Shown here piece after piece: positions 10,468 to 22,100 of a stretch of 64,000 nt of DNA (position 1 is its first letter; each line of letters begins with the position of its first letter). The position numbers were made by a program, and so were the translations under genes. A model generated the notes under the pieces. The model had not been told where the DNA came from. It worked only from the letters and a program-made list of their open reading frames with translations, and did no database searches. Source of the stretch: Daedaleopsis sinensis (lineage: Eukaryota > Basidiomycota > Agaricomycetes > Polyporales > Polyporaceae); assembly GCA_033807695.1 (NCBI GenBank), contig CM066300.1, positions 5,208,001-5,272,000 on the forward strand, written 5' to 3'.

Positions 10468-12402
10468 ATGTCCGACTCAACACCTCCCGCCACAGAATCG
10501 TCGTCGTCCTCCTCGTCCGACATTGTCATCAACGTCAAAGGTTGTGCTCTCTCGCAGGGCTGCGCGGTCGTGTGCGACGGTTGACGCAGTGTCGTAGGAC
10601 CGAGCGAGCTCAAGCTTCAAATCACAATATCCACCGACAAGACCGTCGCCGACCTCAAGCAGTCTATCGCGGAGAAGTCTGATGTCCCAGCGGACAGGCA
10701 ACGGCTCATCTACTCTGGTGCGTTCCCTCACTCCCGTCTAGCGGCTCAGCCAAAGGTCGCGACGAAGCCGGGCGTTGACGCGTCCCTCGGCATCCTCTCC
10801 TTACCTCAGGCCGTGTGCTGAAGGACGAAGATGCGTTGTCGACATACAAGATCCAGACGTCGCACACAATCCACATGGTGAAGGGCGCAGCACGCTCGGG
10901 CGCCGCGGCCCCGAGCGCGGCCCCTCAGCAGCTGCCGACGATGCAGGCCGGCCAGAACCCGCACGATCCGCTTACGCAGCTCAATGGGCCGATGGGCTTC
11001 GGGCTCATGGCCGGGCTCAATCCGTTCGCGGATATGGGGCTGAACCCGAACGATCCGAACATGGTGAGTACAGCTTGTTCGTTGCACGAAGTGGATAGCG
11101 TTGTACGTGGAGACTCGTGGGTGGGAGAGCGCTTATGGTGCCGCGATACGAGAGGGGTAGCGGCCTGCTGAGCTTGCCTCTAATGGCGTCCATTGGCACA
11201 CTCCCTTCACGCTTGTGTCCATGATATCCTGATGCTACCCACAAGATATCCATCACTTGCCACCGACCCCACGCTCCTGGGTCGATGGCGTCGTACGTGG
11301 AGGCCCGTGGGTGGGAGGGGCAGCAACTTGCTAGGCTCTGGTCATCCCTGTGTTCTCTTCTTTGCCAAACAACGTGCCTCCACTGTCCAGTGAGGTGCAC
11401 CGGCGTTCTCTCTTCACGCTCGCATCCATCACGCCCTGGTATCGCACACTGCTGACCCACCGCCCTGCCTCAGATGCAAACGATGCTCAACTCGCCCGAG
11501 TTCCTGCAACAAATGTCCGGCGTCATGGCCAACCCCGCCGTCCTCGACCAGATCATCGCCTCCAACCCCCAGCTCGCCGCGATGGGCCCCCAGGTCCGCG
11601 AGGTCTTCCGCTCAGAGCGCTTCCGCCAGATGATGTCCAACCCGGACACGCTTCGTATGATGCTCCAGATGTCGAGCGCTATGCGCGATGCCGGCGGGCC
11701 CGGTGCCATGGGTGGCTTCGGTGGTCTCGGTGGTCTCGGTGCGCTCGGAGGGCTCGGAGGGGCGGGCGCAGGTGGCTTTCCCGCCCCTGGCCTGCCCTCG
11801 ACCGCCCGCCAACAGCAGCCGGGGCAGCAGCAACCGGGTGCGGGCTCGAACCCGGGCTCCCCGCTAGCGAACCCGTTCCAGATGCCGTTCAATAGCCCAT
11901 TTGCCTGGCCCCCGCCTTCTGCCGGTGCAGGTGGAAATGCGTCGGGCACCGGCGCAGCCGCTACGCCTGGGGCCGAAGGTGCGACGGGTGCGGGGGCTGG
12001 GGCCGCCGCTGGTGCTGGCGGGATGCCGCCACCGGGGCCTGGCGGTTGGTTCGATCCTGCGGCGATCACTGCGCTGCTCGGGGGGATGAACGGGGGTCCC
12101 GGGGGAGCGGCGGCGGGCAATCCGTTCGGGTTCGGCGGGTTCGGAGGGCCGGCGGCGGTGCCCCCTGCGGATAGCAGGCCGCCCGAGGAGCGGTTCCAGG
12201 TGCAGCTGCAGGTGCGTACTCGTGTGGAGGTGTGAGAGAGCGGCGCGAATGCTGACGGCCCCTGGGTCTGATTTGGGGGGTGGAACAGCAATTGCAGGAC
12301 ATGGGCTTCACGAACGCGTCGCAGAACGTCCGGGCGTTGCTGGCGACCGGGGGCAACGTGCACTCGGCGATCGAATACATCCTCAACGGGGGCGGGTTGT
12401 GA
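10468..12402 (+). CDS. DSK2: Ubiquilin/DSK2 proteasome shuttle factor
   Basis: DSK2 carries ubiquitinated proteins to the proteasome through an N-terminal ubiquitin-like domain and binds ubiquitin with a C-terminal UBA. Exons are 10468-10540, 10598-10717, 10810-11063, 11474-12211 and 12289-12402, which sum to 1299 nt (432 aa) in one frame. The UBL reads INVKGPSELKLQITISTDKT..VADLKQSIAEK and RLIYSGRVLKDEDALSTYKI. The STI1 region has MLNSPEFLQQMSGVMANPAV..IIASNPQLAAMGPQVREVF and FRQMMSNPDTLRMMLQM. A long Gly/Pro/Ala-rich linker follows. The UBA reads QDMGFTNASQNVRALLATGG and SAIEYILNGGGL. The order and size match fungal DSK2. Intron 3 is unusually long (410 bp) and contains a diverged tandem duplication. 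Confidence 0.95.
11102..11430 (+). repeat. Diverged tandem duplication inside DSK2 intron 3
   Basis: The motif ACGTGGAGACTCGTGGGTGG at 11105 recurs at 11295 with two changes. A second shared block (TTCACGCTTGTGTCCAT against TTCACGCTCGCATCCAT) recurs at 11206 and 11413. Two adjacent, diverged units of about 190-207 bp therefore fill most of the 410-bp intron (11064-11473). Confidence 0.6.
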
Positions 12403-13487
12403 GTGCGGGTCGGCGTACGGACTATGGGGAGAATGGAAACGGAAAGGCGCAGCATATTCGTATGTGTGTTGTACGTTCTACATAGAGTCGTGAATTGACG
12501 GAGCAGGTGTCGAGTACTGACATGTGCACTTGAAAGACGTTGTAAGACAGCACCTTGTACTGATGTGTCTACGTACGCGTGGGTCCTATGATGGTCTGCC
12601 TCCAAATCGGAACGGTTGCCTGCAAGATTCCCAACATCTTCTCAAGAGAAGTACAGCCTAGGGTAAACACGTACTTCCCGCCAAATACTTCTTCCTGGGT
12701 GTTGTCACTCTTCGGTATATCCCCAAGCGCTGTGCACTATGGACGGCACAGGTGGTTATGAGAGCGCCTGCCTTTCAGCTTATCAGGGCACTTATAGTGT
12801 GATGAAGGTCCAGACAATGGAAATGAGAATACGGAGAATATTCTTGATCTCTGTGATTGTGCATGCATGAGTTAAACTACTAGCGCAAAGCGCGGCTACC
12901 GGTGGCGCACATCGCAGGATCCCAGGGTAGCGAAGCGGTCTCATATGGACGGCCCTTTCGCGTCCAACCGGCTGAGCCCAGCGATGGTGCTATGAAAAGG
13001 GCTTCTGTGTCCATGTGTGAGCCCATCTTCTATCACGCAACTTTGACTGACAGATAGCGACGGCTTCAAAAACGAGTACTCCTGGCATCGAACGTTATCT
13101 GACAATCTAACCTTCGCTACGCAGATGTAGCTGTTGTGGCGGATTGAGCGCCGACGGTCGCGTCGAGGTTCCACATGAGCATAAGTACACCTAGATGAGA
13201 CGACTACCGGCAGCCCATCACCACAATACGCTGCATACGCTGGCTAGCAACGGACACTGCAGGGTCACCGCTCTCGTTCAAGACTACACAAGCCGCGCGG
13301 CCACCGCGCCTCCCGGCGACTTCACCCGCTTGCGAGTTGTAAGCACGACCGTCTTTTGCGGACTATGTATTGGCTACTCACGCGTGGTCATCCAGAGACC
13401 CTGAGACGACGTCGCTCCCTACATTCAGCAGGACAGGCACCGAGCACACTCAAGCTGTCGGAAGAGCAGCGACCGCCGCGGCAGGGC
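12403..13487. other. Intergenic region after DSK2
   Basis: About 1.1 kb with only short domain-free frames. I see no gene, repeat or RNA that I can support. Confidence 0.45.
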
Positions 13488-14333
13488 ATGACGCACGAGG
13501 TTCGGTCGATATGCAAGTCGGACAGCGCGAGAGTCCGTGCGACCGTCGCGTTCGTCGAACGGTGCGTCGGGAGCGTGACTCCGTACGTCGAGCTCAGAGC
13601 CGCTGCGGAGGACGAGCTGGACCCCGAGAATAGGATAAGGCGCACGGAGAAGGTGTTCGAGCGCTTGGTGAAGGAATGGCAGCTCGTAGGGGGCTTGGTG
13701 CGTGCATCGTGCAGCGGTCACTGACATGGTGCTGACATTGATTGGTACACGCATGTGTGTTGGCAGCTGCTCGCTCTGTCGGCGGTCTACATCGTGGTGT
13801 TCGGATATCCCCGGGCAGACACGGTTCCCAGCGACGGCGTCGCCGTCCGCGTCTCCGCGCTCGGCGGCGTGGTCGCGGGAATTGGGATCGCGAGCGATGG
13901 ATGGCTGTTGCTGCTGTACGGCACAGCGAACGTCGATAAGCTCCAGGTGAGGCATGACGCTGTGCACAGCCCAACAGCAGTGTGAACGCTAATCGCCTGT
14001 ACATGCACATTGCAGAGACGGGCGAAGGATATGCACGGAACGTACTTCTTCTTCTGCCTGGTGTGCCGGGTGCCGATTCTGTGCACCTTCCTGTCCGCTA
14101 TCGCATCCGCTGTGTTCTTCGTCTGGGTGGAGTGGGAGTTGCAGCCAGAGACTGCGCCGGTCTTGTTGGGAGGTATTGGGCTCTTGTTCACGTCGCCGTT
14201 CATATCCTGGGTCGTCCGAAGGATTTTTGCGCGATTGCAGGGGGTTAGATCTCTCTCCGTTGGCACAGAGATGGCAACCTTTTGGACTCGAGGGTCGCGG
14301 AGCCCGGCTGACGATGTAGAGGCTGTGAACTAG
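13488..14333 (+). CDS. Multi-pass membrane protein, tandem paralogue 1 (short form)
   Basis: Exons are 13488-13698, 13767-13946 and 14016-14333. The protein begins with a soluble helical part (RATVAFVERC..TPYVELRAAAEDE..RIRRTEKVFERLVKEW). Hydrophobic segments follow: LLALSAVYIVVFGYPR, ALGGVVAGIGIASDGWLLLL, HGTYFFFCLVCRVPILCTFL and VLLGGIGLLFTSPFISWVV. This is a basidiomycete-type family of unknown function. It aligns throughout with the C-terminal half of the gene at 15248-17971, including both intron positions. It lacks that gene's N-terminal C2-like module and acidic linker. The short N-terminus may be real or a truncation. Confidence 0.65.
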
Positions 14334-15247
14334 ACCACTTACGATGAGCCCGCGGCGTGTGCATGGATATAACTAATGCCGTAAGTTGATCGAGATCCTT
14401 CGTCAAGAAGGTTAAAAGCTGAACGCACTGTAAATGGACAATCGTGAGTGAATGGGTCCACTGCGTCCAACACGGCCCGCAACTTCTGAATGACTACTTA
14501 ATCACTGCAGCCTGATATCTCCGGATCCACGACCTACCCACAGCCCGAGCAGCGAGTTCGACTACATTATCAGCATCGATGAATACCCGCTATCGGGGTG
14601 TCTTCAAAGGGCGCTGTGTGATGCCAGGATCTGCGTTGAACTTGAATAGTTAGTGTATCATGGGCCAGCCTGAGTGTACAGCCAACGTCAACCGTAGCGC
14701 AACTAGTTCGCCGTCGACTTAGAGTCGGCCCGTGCTTCATGCTAGCTGCATGGTGTCTGACCAAAGGATTTCTCTCCTTGACTTTCTCCCCGGAGAAGGT
14801 TCGTGACGGTGTTGGCGGTGAATGAAGGCGATGCGGGCGTCTACCCTCATGATGATCGGGGACAACATTATTGACGCCCTGCATAGGCTTGCCTTCTTGC
14901 CACTCGTTGCTTGCCAGTGACCTCCTGCTCCTACTTACCCCCCTGCTTGTGCTCTTCTATAGTACCTCGTTTCTCTCACTATCTGGATCTCTGCTGTTGT
15001 ACTTCTGCTGTCTTCGTTCTTTTGCTCAGGCTCTCGCTGCGGCGGCTGGTCTCCGATCTGCTATACTACCTGACCGCGTCGCTTCTAACCTACGCAACCT
15101 CTCAACCTCATGCGCAACATGTCAATGCCATTTACAGAGTGCGTGCCGCGACAGGTTCCTGCGCATTTGAGTCGAACTGATTGACTCTGGATGCATTGCG
15201 TTGGAGAGCAGTCCATGGCATGTTACCGGTGAGTTCGCGTTCAGTTC
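14334..15247. other. Intergenic region between membrane-protein paralogues
   Basis: No supported gene. A pyrimidine-rich stretch around 14900-15050 probably belongs to the promoter of the downstream gene. Confidence 0.45.
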
Positions 15248-17971
15248 ATGGCGCTCTCAGAATTCCTGGAGTTGAACCTCCCCGACGCAGTCGTTCGAAC
15301 GCGCGGCTTGGACTACATTCGCCCGGAGAAGGCGTGGCGCCCAATCGTCACTCTCTCCGTACGGGACGGCGACCGCGAACACGGGCTTCCACACGAAATC
15401 GTCCTCGGGAGCGATGGTCAAAACCCGAATCTCAAGTCCGTGATCCCTGTGTGAGTTGCATCTCTTGTGGTGATGGCTATTCGGTATCAGTGGGGCCACG
15501 ACAATTGTGCTGCGAACTGTAGCAGTTCCTGAGGATGTTCTGCTCTCGTTTCGGGAGCGGACAAGCAGATGATGAGATGGATAGAGAGGTACGCCGGGTG
15601 GGGGATAGTCCGCCGTGAGAAGCGTGCCGGTTCCAAGCAGGTAGGAGAGCAGCACAGGCAGCCCGAGGCTGAGAACGTCTGGCGACCTCCTTAAAGACCG
15701 ATGACGCTCCCCATTCTGGCGTCCTCTCGAGATCCCGGGACCCATGTCCTATGTTTCCTCCGCTCCAGTACTTTGGCGCACGCGAGATGCGGTATACGGA
15801 GCGGCGTACTCGCGCTACTAACCTCCTCGCGGATACATGTAGACGCGTAAAACAGCGTTGCGCCGTTACCATTGTGAACGGGACTCGGCCCAATAGTGGT
15901 GGATCGCTAATGCACCTCTAGTGGTGCACCACTAATGGACCTCACAACGTCTGGATCGATGGGGGGTCCGTCACACTCTCCATCTCCCTCTCGGCGTCTC
16001 CTCCGCCCAAGTCTTCCAATAGCACTCGAAAGGCGGTCTATGGAGGGTCCCGCCGGCGCTCACGATCCCTTCGCGACCACATGTAGACGCGTAACGGAAC
16101 GTCGCACGGTTACTCTGAGCTGGATTCGGCCTGCTATAAGTGCCTGTCCGTTCTTTCTTTCGGGGTAGTGGTGGATCACTACAATGTCCACTCGCGCGCG
16201 GCTAGAACCAATGCTGACGCTTTGCTGCGTATCCAGAAACGACGTCAGTCACGCGACGCGACTCGTCTTCGACGTTCATCACCGCTCGCGGACTAGCAAG
16301 AAGCCCAAACACCGCAAGCATCTTGTGGGTTCTGCCTCGCTATCGCTCAACGAGTTCCTCAACAAGCACCCGCTTCCTCATCCACGGCCCGTCGAATATG
16401 ACGTGCGGTTATCATGTCCACCTCCCCAACGCAAAAGCCGTACTATCAACGGCAAGCAACAGCATGCTGCGATGCTTACTGTAAAATTCAGCGTACCGCA
16501 CAGGGAGGCTCGACTGTACCAGTCCCCGCCCATGACACCAATATCCGAGCACCCCGGAACGGACGAGATGTTTTCTGATGGCGCTTCCTGTAAGTATGCT
16601 GAAATTGCGGAAAAGAACCGCCCAGATGATGACTGTCTGCGATCGGTAGCTTCGAAACTACTCTCGGAGCCCATGGTTGAGGTCACGCCCGAGTTGACGA
16701 TGCCCGGGCCATCTGGGCTCCAGCTCGTCAGGCAAGACGGCTCCTCCGAGCTCAAGCGTAGGAAGACGAAAAAGAAGAACAAGTTGAAGCCCTTTCACAT
16801 CGATAGCGATAGCGACGCGTATTACCCCCACTCTTCGACCTACGAAGAGACAGATGAGGAATCAGACCCGCCTCCGACTCCACGAGATGAGGACTTCCTC
16901 CCAACGGTCGAAGAGTGCTCTGTATCCCAGTTGGAAGAAAATCCGGAGGAGATTATGTTTTGCGCCCCGAGCCTGCTCCCGACACACTCCGGTCAGGTCA
17001 CCGAGCCAACGGACGGCGTGCCCCCGTCTATCTTGCTCGCTGAAGCGTTTATTGACCGCTTTGCCCCGTGCCACGAGCTGCGCGAGGCAGAGAGGAGCTG
17101 CGACCTTGAGAAAGCAGAGAAGGTTCTTGGACGGCTCCTGACCGAGTGGTATGTCGTCGGCGCATCGGTGAGTCGCACTCCGCCTCCACCAGTCAGGTCG
17201 TGCTGACGGACTAATGCGAAAGCTGCTCGCGCTGGCGGGGATAGACGCGGCGGTGTTTGGGTTCGGGAGCGACGCGATGTTCTCCGTGCACGGCTTCTCT
17301 AAGGAGTCAGTCTCGCTCGGGGGCATCGCAGCGGGGATCGGGCTTGTGGTAGACGCGTGGTTCCTCATGCGCTACGGCGGCGCGAATGTCGAGCAGTTCC
17401 AGGTGCGCCGCGTCCCCTCCCGTCCCCCGCGACGGTCGCTGACTGACCCATCGCACACAGGCGCGGGCGAAGGACGTGTACAACTCGTACTTCTTCTTCT
17501 GCCTGCAGTGCCGGCTGCCGACGGTGTGCATGTTCCTCTCCGCGCTCGCGCTGATGGCGTTCCTCTTCGCGGCGGCGTGGACGGCGTGGCCGACGGCGGT
17601 GCTCGTGATGTCGTTCGTCGCGGGCCTGCTGTTCACGTCCCAGTTCCTCGTCTTCGGCGTGCACACGCTCGTGAACTGGCTTGTGTGGACCGTGCGGGTG
17701 TGCTATATCCGGATCGCGGGGACGCGCGCTGCGGCGGGAGGCGTGCCTGCGCAGGCAAACGCGCAGCCTAACGGGCACACGCGGACGCATTCGCATGCGA
17801 GAGCGAGCGTGGAGGGGAGGGTCGAGATGCCCGTCGCGAGCCCGAGTCCTGTACCGAAGTTGGAGATGGTGTGGTCGGAAGAGGTAAGCGTGCGCGGGTT
17901 GTCAGTTAGGACGTTTGCTGACTGGGTGCATGCCATGTATACAGCATCTGCGGGCAAACGAGGATGCCTAG
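15248..17971 (+). CDS. Membrane protein with C2-like module, tandem paralogue 2
   Basis: Exon 1 (15248-15450) reads MALSEFLELNLPDAVVRTRG..ILGSDGQNPNLKSVIPV. It splices in phase over a 786-bp intron to VNDVSHATRLVFDVHHRSRT..VGSASLSLNEFLNKH..RPVEYDVRLSCPPPQ. Together these look like a C2-type beta-sandwich. A charged, Ser/Glu-rich linker follows, with a basic KRRKTKKKNKLK stretch. The family core is then FIDRFAPCHELREAERSCDL..VLGRLLTEWYVVGAS. Membrane segments are LLALAGIDAAVFGFGS, VSLGGIAAGIGLVVDAWFLM, YFFFCLQCRLPTVCMFLSAL and VLVMSFVAGLLFTSQFLVFG. Later exons are 16237-17167, 17223-17402, 17461-17883 and 17945-17971. The function is unknown. A C2 module attached to helices suggests membrane or lipid association, which is inference. 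Confidence 0.65.
15671..16185 (+). repeat. Diverged tandem repeats inside a 786-bp intron
   Basis: Within intron 15451-16236 two units of about 245 bp share AACGTCTGG at the start (15673 and 15945), CCTCCGCxCxAGT in the middle and an identical ACATGTAGACGCGTAA at 15834 and 16078. Both are followed by GTTACxxTGxxCxGGxxTCGGCC and later AGTGGTGGATC. A 12-bp palindrome GTGGTGCACCAC lies at 15921-15932. Introns elsewhere here are mostly 50-70 bp, so the repeats account for the size. Confidence 0.6.
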
Positions 17972-19464
17972 GGGCGGTGGAGATGTAATAGATCTGGAGT
18001 ACTCTTATGGACAATTGGACTAATTTCAAGAGCAGGTATCGCTCTCCGGACGCTTTATGTGCCAATCAACAAAGAGCAGGACTCCCCCTCGCACTAGTTC
18101 GCCTCTGCGTTGGATGGATGTCATAGATATCATACCTCCACCAACGCTCTTGACAAACCGGTACCTTTCACCACAAGCAAGGCGGCACGCGTTCATTTAA
18201 TCAAGCTCAAGGACGATCGTCATTCGGTCGTCCTCCACGCGCTCCTACTGTGTGCAATATGCTTGAGATCTTTGTCGTCCTTGTCTAGGTATAATCCGCC
18301 GTCGCCGGCTACACGCACTACAAGAGGCAGCTCCCGAACGCGTGGCTGCTGCGAGCAGGGTGAGGGCCCCGTGCGGCCGTCGGCTATGCGGCCCCCGCTT
18401 CGCTGCGGTCTAGGACTTCCGAGCCTGAGCAGGGCCACTTCGATAGACGTCCCGGGGGCTAATTTCATCGTGCACGTATTGCACAATGATGGACGCGCCG
18501 GCAGCGGATGTCTGGCCTGTTCGTCGACTAAAGCGTCGGAGGAAGGAATGCCTCGACTGGGAACGTCTTTCTCACTTCTTGCGGCAACACGAGCGGCGCC
18601 GTATCCCCGGCCGAAGAAGTTTTGTACATGGAATATAATTTGACCAGTATGTATTGTGCTCTCCTGACGGTCATGATCTATTCTGACTCATAGAGGCTTC
18701 GATCCTTACGCTTGTGCAGAGTTTCCCGACGACTGTGATCAAGTATTGACAGTGGAATACTTACGATGCGCGTCGCAGAGAACCCGAACGCCGCCGGACG
18801 CCTGTAACCTCGATGTCGACTCACAAACTTGAAGGATCTCATGGATGTGTGATTCGGAACTCTAACTCGATGACATTGCTCGTTAAATCTGTGGCACAGG
18901 ACTCGTAGCCTCGAATATACTTTGCCACAGTCTCCCAAGCACACGCAATCACTGTTGTTGTGTCTCTCCCAGGGGCAGTCAGACCAGCGCGGATCGACTT
19001 CTGGGTGCGGGGTGCGACCACCGCACTTTCGCGCAGTGTACAGCACAAAAGTTATTTCCGTGCAAGATGAACATCTCAGCCGGCTATTGAGCCATCCTGA
19101 TCGAGACTGTGTGGGACTGCTGTATCGCTACGCCCGGAGTCGGCTCCGCGCGAGTCTCGAATACTGCTTTGGAAATAATGTAGAAAGGCCTGGTGGGTTC
19201 GCATCTTCAAGACACAGAAGTTTTCCTATTACTGACACGTTTTTCTCAAGCGACGGTGAGTCACTCTGCGATTTCACCTCACATACGACGTGGCGGAGAA
19301 GCAGCGTATCCGACGCTACGTTCACTGGTAAAGATAGAACTGGCTCTCTAGCCGCGAGGAGAGGGAGTGAGGTTAAAAAGGCTGACGGCTTCGGGCAGTT
19401 GCTCTCCACAACTTTCCCCTCAGTAGTTGCCCGGTTTTCCTTCGCCTCATATTCCATCACTGTT
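17972..19464. other. Region between membrane-protein gene and LysM copy 3
   Basis: About 1.5 kb without a supported gene. Frames at 18110-18643 (plus) and 18220-18486 (minus) overlap antisense in GC-rich sequence and show no domain. Confidence 0.4.
19373..19380 (+). promoter_or_regulatory. TATA-like box of LysM copy 3
   Basis: TTAAAAAG about 90 bp before the ATG at 19465, inside a GGTTAAAAAGGCT context that resembles the LysM copy 1 promoter. Confidence 0.45.
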
Positions 19465-20069
19465 ATGTTCTCTCGCTCCGCACTCGTCGCTATCCTCCTC
19501 GTGGCTGCCGTTATGTGCGGTGGTGAGTACGGTCCTTACGCTCCCTGTCGCCGCTCAGGCAAACAACTGAACGTATACTATTAGCCAGCGCCCAAGAGAC
19601 TAACTGTGCGCGCAATTATACCGTGGTGATTGGGGATACGTGCGATGGTATCTCTGCCAAGACGAGTACTTCGACGTAAGCAATCTCGCATATAGATCAT
19701 AACACCCATTCAACTGAACCCCACAGCTACCAACTCGCCACCGTGAACAAGGACAAGATTGACCCGCTTTGCGATAATCTCATTTCCGGCGAGGTTTGTA
19801 CCATTATCGCGCGCCTTCCATTTCATTGCGTAGTCAAATGCTCACTCGCTCCTCAGACGCTCTGTCTCGGCCTTGTCGGGCAGGACTGCGAGGTTACGCA
19901 CGTCGTCGCTACCGGAGATAGCTGCTCAACCATAACGGCGGCCGCAGGGACGACGCTGGACATCATCCTTGCAAACAACCCGAACCTGGACAGCGGGTGC
20001 ACCAATATCTATCCCGGGGAGGTGCTGTGTACCGCGAACAACGTGATCGTTCAGGCCTCCTCCGCTTGA
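19465..20069 (+). CDS. Secreted two-LysM protein, copy 3
   Basis: Signal peptide MFSRSALVAILLVAAVMCGG, then after an intron AQETNCARNYTVVIGDTCDG. The first LysM has YQLATVNKDKIDPLCDNLIS. The second has EVTHVVATGDSCSTITAAAG..ILANNPNLDSGCTNIYPGEV. It ends VIVQASSA and TGA at 20067-20069. Four exons share exact intron positions with copy 1 at 3363-3975, to which it is very similar, but it lies 15 kb away on the opposite strand. The expected role is extracellular binding of chitin-like glycans. No catalytic domain is present. Confidence 0.87.
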
Positions 20070-20322
20070 GCTGCGCGCGTGGAGCATTGTTGGTGAAATA
20101 GAGACCCCGGCCCCCATGCCAGTGTTGTTTACGAGAGTATCGAATAGATCATCCATTCTCTACCTTCGGCCGATCCAGACGTCCAAAGCTTTAGGCTAAC
20201 TGGACAATTCCTCACTACGTCTCAAAGATGTATAGGTTCCCGTACTCGAGTTACGTTCCAATTAAACCATGAACTTGAAGCAAGTATTCACAAATCGTGT
20301 ACCAGAGCCTAGACCTCAATAT

Positions 20323-20990
20323 TCATCTGTGACCTGCCCTCCGTCGACGCCTGCAAGCACACTCGCAGTCCTCTTGGCAAATACACTTTTTGCACGGGCA
20401 TGAAACACCCCCATCCGCGGCGTTGCCCTGCTCGTTCTCGATACCGGGCCCTCGAGGACCATCGCCGCTGCTCCCGGCTGCGATCGCCCCTGCTCCCGCC
20501 GCCGCCGCGCCAAGTGCGCCAACAACCTCGATCGCAGCCGGTGCAACGATGGTGGCCCCAGCCGACTGAAGCACAGAGAATAGTCCTCCCGTGGACGCGC
20601 CGTAAAATACGGACTGCATCAGCGCCGCGATGCTTCCTAGAAGCGCCAGTCGTGTCAGGTGCCCACTGAAGCGCAGGCGGGGTTAGAGCTCACCTCCAGC
20701 TACGCCGCCCGACGTGAAGCCTATGGCTGGCAGAACAAGGGCAGCGCCGGCAGTAGCGAGTACTGGAGCGGCGGCGACAAGGGCGACTCCGCCCGCGATC
20801 TTGGCCACTGTTGCCCCGTTTATGCCAGTCCCGGGCGTGTCACGGTCGTTTGTTGTCGCCGGCGTACCCGCGTCGTCTTGACCGTCGCGGGGGCGCCGGG
20901 GACACACGCAAGCCTGGGGAGGAGTAGAAACAGGCTCATACGGGGGTGGAGGTGTGTTGTCGCCTGTCCCAATGAGCGTCGATATCCATC
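20323..20990 (-). CDS. IFI6/ISG12-like membrane protein with Cys-rich tail, copy 1
   Basis: The main exon ends at 20694 and encodes VAKIAGGVALVAAAPVLATA and LVLPAIGFTSGGVAGG. It splices in phase over 20637-20693 to SIAALMQSVFYGASTGGLFS and GATIVAPAAIEVVGALGAAA. These two hydrophobic Gly/Ala-rich helices are the signature of the interferon-induced 6-16/ISG12 family. The C-terminus is a Cys cluster (CPCKKCICQEDCECAC) followed by RRRRAGHR and TGA at 20323-20325. Upstream in the same frame lies a Pro-rich segment with a PPPPY motif and CVCPRRPRDG. The true ATG and any first exon are unresolved, so the 5' limit is approximate. Animal members act at mitochondria or ER. The fungal role is unknown, and the Cys tail suggests metal binding (inference). 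Confidence 0.7.
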
Positions 20991-20999
20991 TGGAATGTT

Positions 21000-22100
21000 A
21001 CCACTACTAGTAGGCAATATCGAATATGCTCACCTTTAGAAGGCTCGGGGGATTTCTCGGCACCTGCAGAGATGACCTTGTGTCTTAGCAGTGACTACAG
21101 CGAGCCCAGAACAACGACTGCATGCACGTACTGTGAGCTTCTGGGTCTCTGGACATAGTTGTAGCTCGAAGGGAAGATTGTTCTAGTCTCGAGTGGCCGT
21201 AAGAGGGATGATGGAGGGGTGCAGGCGAGCACCTCGTACTAGGTATTTATGTTGAAGTGGGTTCAGGCGCCACAACGTCTGGGGCTGCCATGGTTGTACG
21301 TACATGGGCCTCGAGGTGCACGCCAGCCCGTGTATAAATAGGTGATCACAGTCTTTGCAAGGTAAGAAGAGTCCATATTAAGTCTCGAACCTGCATGAAA
21401 TAAACCTTGACAAGGTTAGGAAAGTGCATTGAGCCTCATTGGACCAGGACCTCAGAGAGCTGTGGTATCATGATCAAGAGCCTAGGCTGCAACGGTGATT
21501 ATGAGTGGTCACTACTCGAAGTGGGGTAACCGAGTAAACCCTACGCTCTGGCTCCGACCCCGAGGGCTTATGGATCAAAATATTGGTATTAGTTTGTAGT
21601 AGGGTGGAGCCACTGTGACTCAGGCTCGCAGTGGTCGCGACCATTTCCAGTGAGCGCATAAAGTGTTGATTGGTACGTACCAATATTCAGAATACGCCCT
21701 CGGAGGTGAGAGTAAACGGGTTAATCAGTAATCCAGACGCAACGACCAGTGATGCTGGTGTGCGACAAAGATGGTTTCAGAAGAAGCTTAGACTCGTTCA
21801 CAACTCGTTCATCCTCCTCCGATCAGTCCGAATCGGGAAAAGCTGAGATGTATTCACACGCACTAGGGTTGACGCCCAGATAAACGACTCGAACTGATCA
21901 GTGCCTTCCTCCTACCACCACCACCACCACCGCTGGCCGCCAGAAGTTCATTCACAAATATCGCCTTCGATTTCGCTCTTATTTGTTAAACTGACCCGTC
22001 ATCGGTGAGTGATCAAAACTTGTTTCATTGTGGTACATTGCTCAATACGATCAAATTTTATCGATTTATCAATACTACTACGACGATCTATCCTCAGGCC
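21000..22100. other. Intergenic region between IFI6-like copy 1 and F-box A
   Basis: About 1.1 kb holding the divergent promoters of the two neighbours. A TATAAATA stands at 21333 and a (CCA)n microsatellite at about 21913-21933. No gene is supported. Confidence 0.45.

Noticed and set aside
11470..12363. 297-codon Pro/Ala-rich frame antisense to DSK2
   Set aside because: Complement of the Gly-rich DSK2 linker; low complexity with no independent support.
18110..18643. 177-codon plus-strand frame and overlapping minus-strand frame
   Set aside because: Mutually antisense, no domain, no consistent codon pattern; likely random GC-rich frames.
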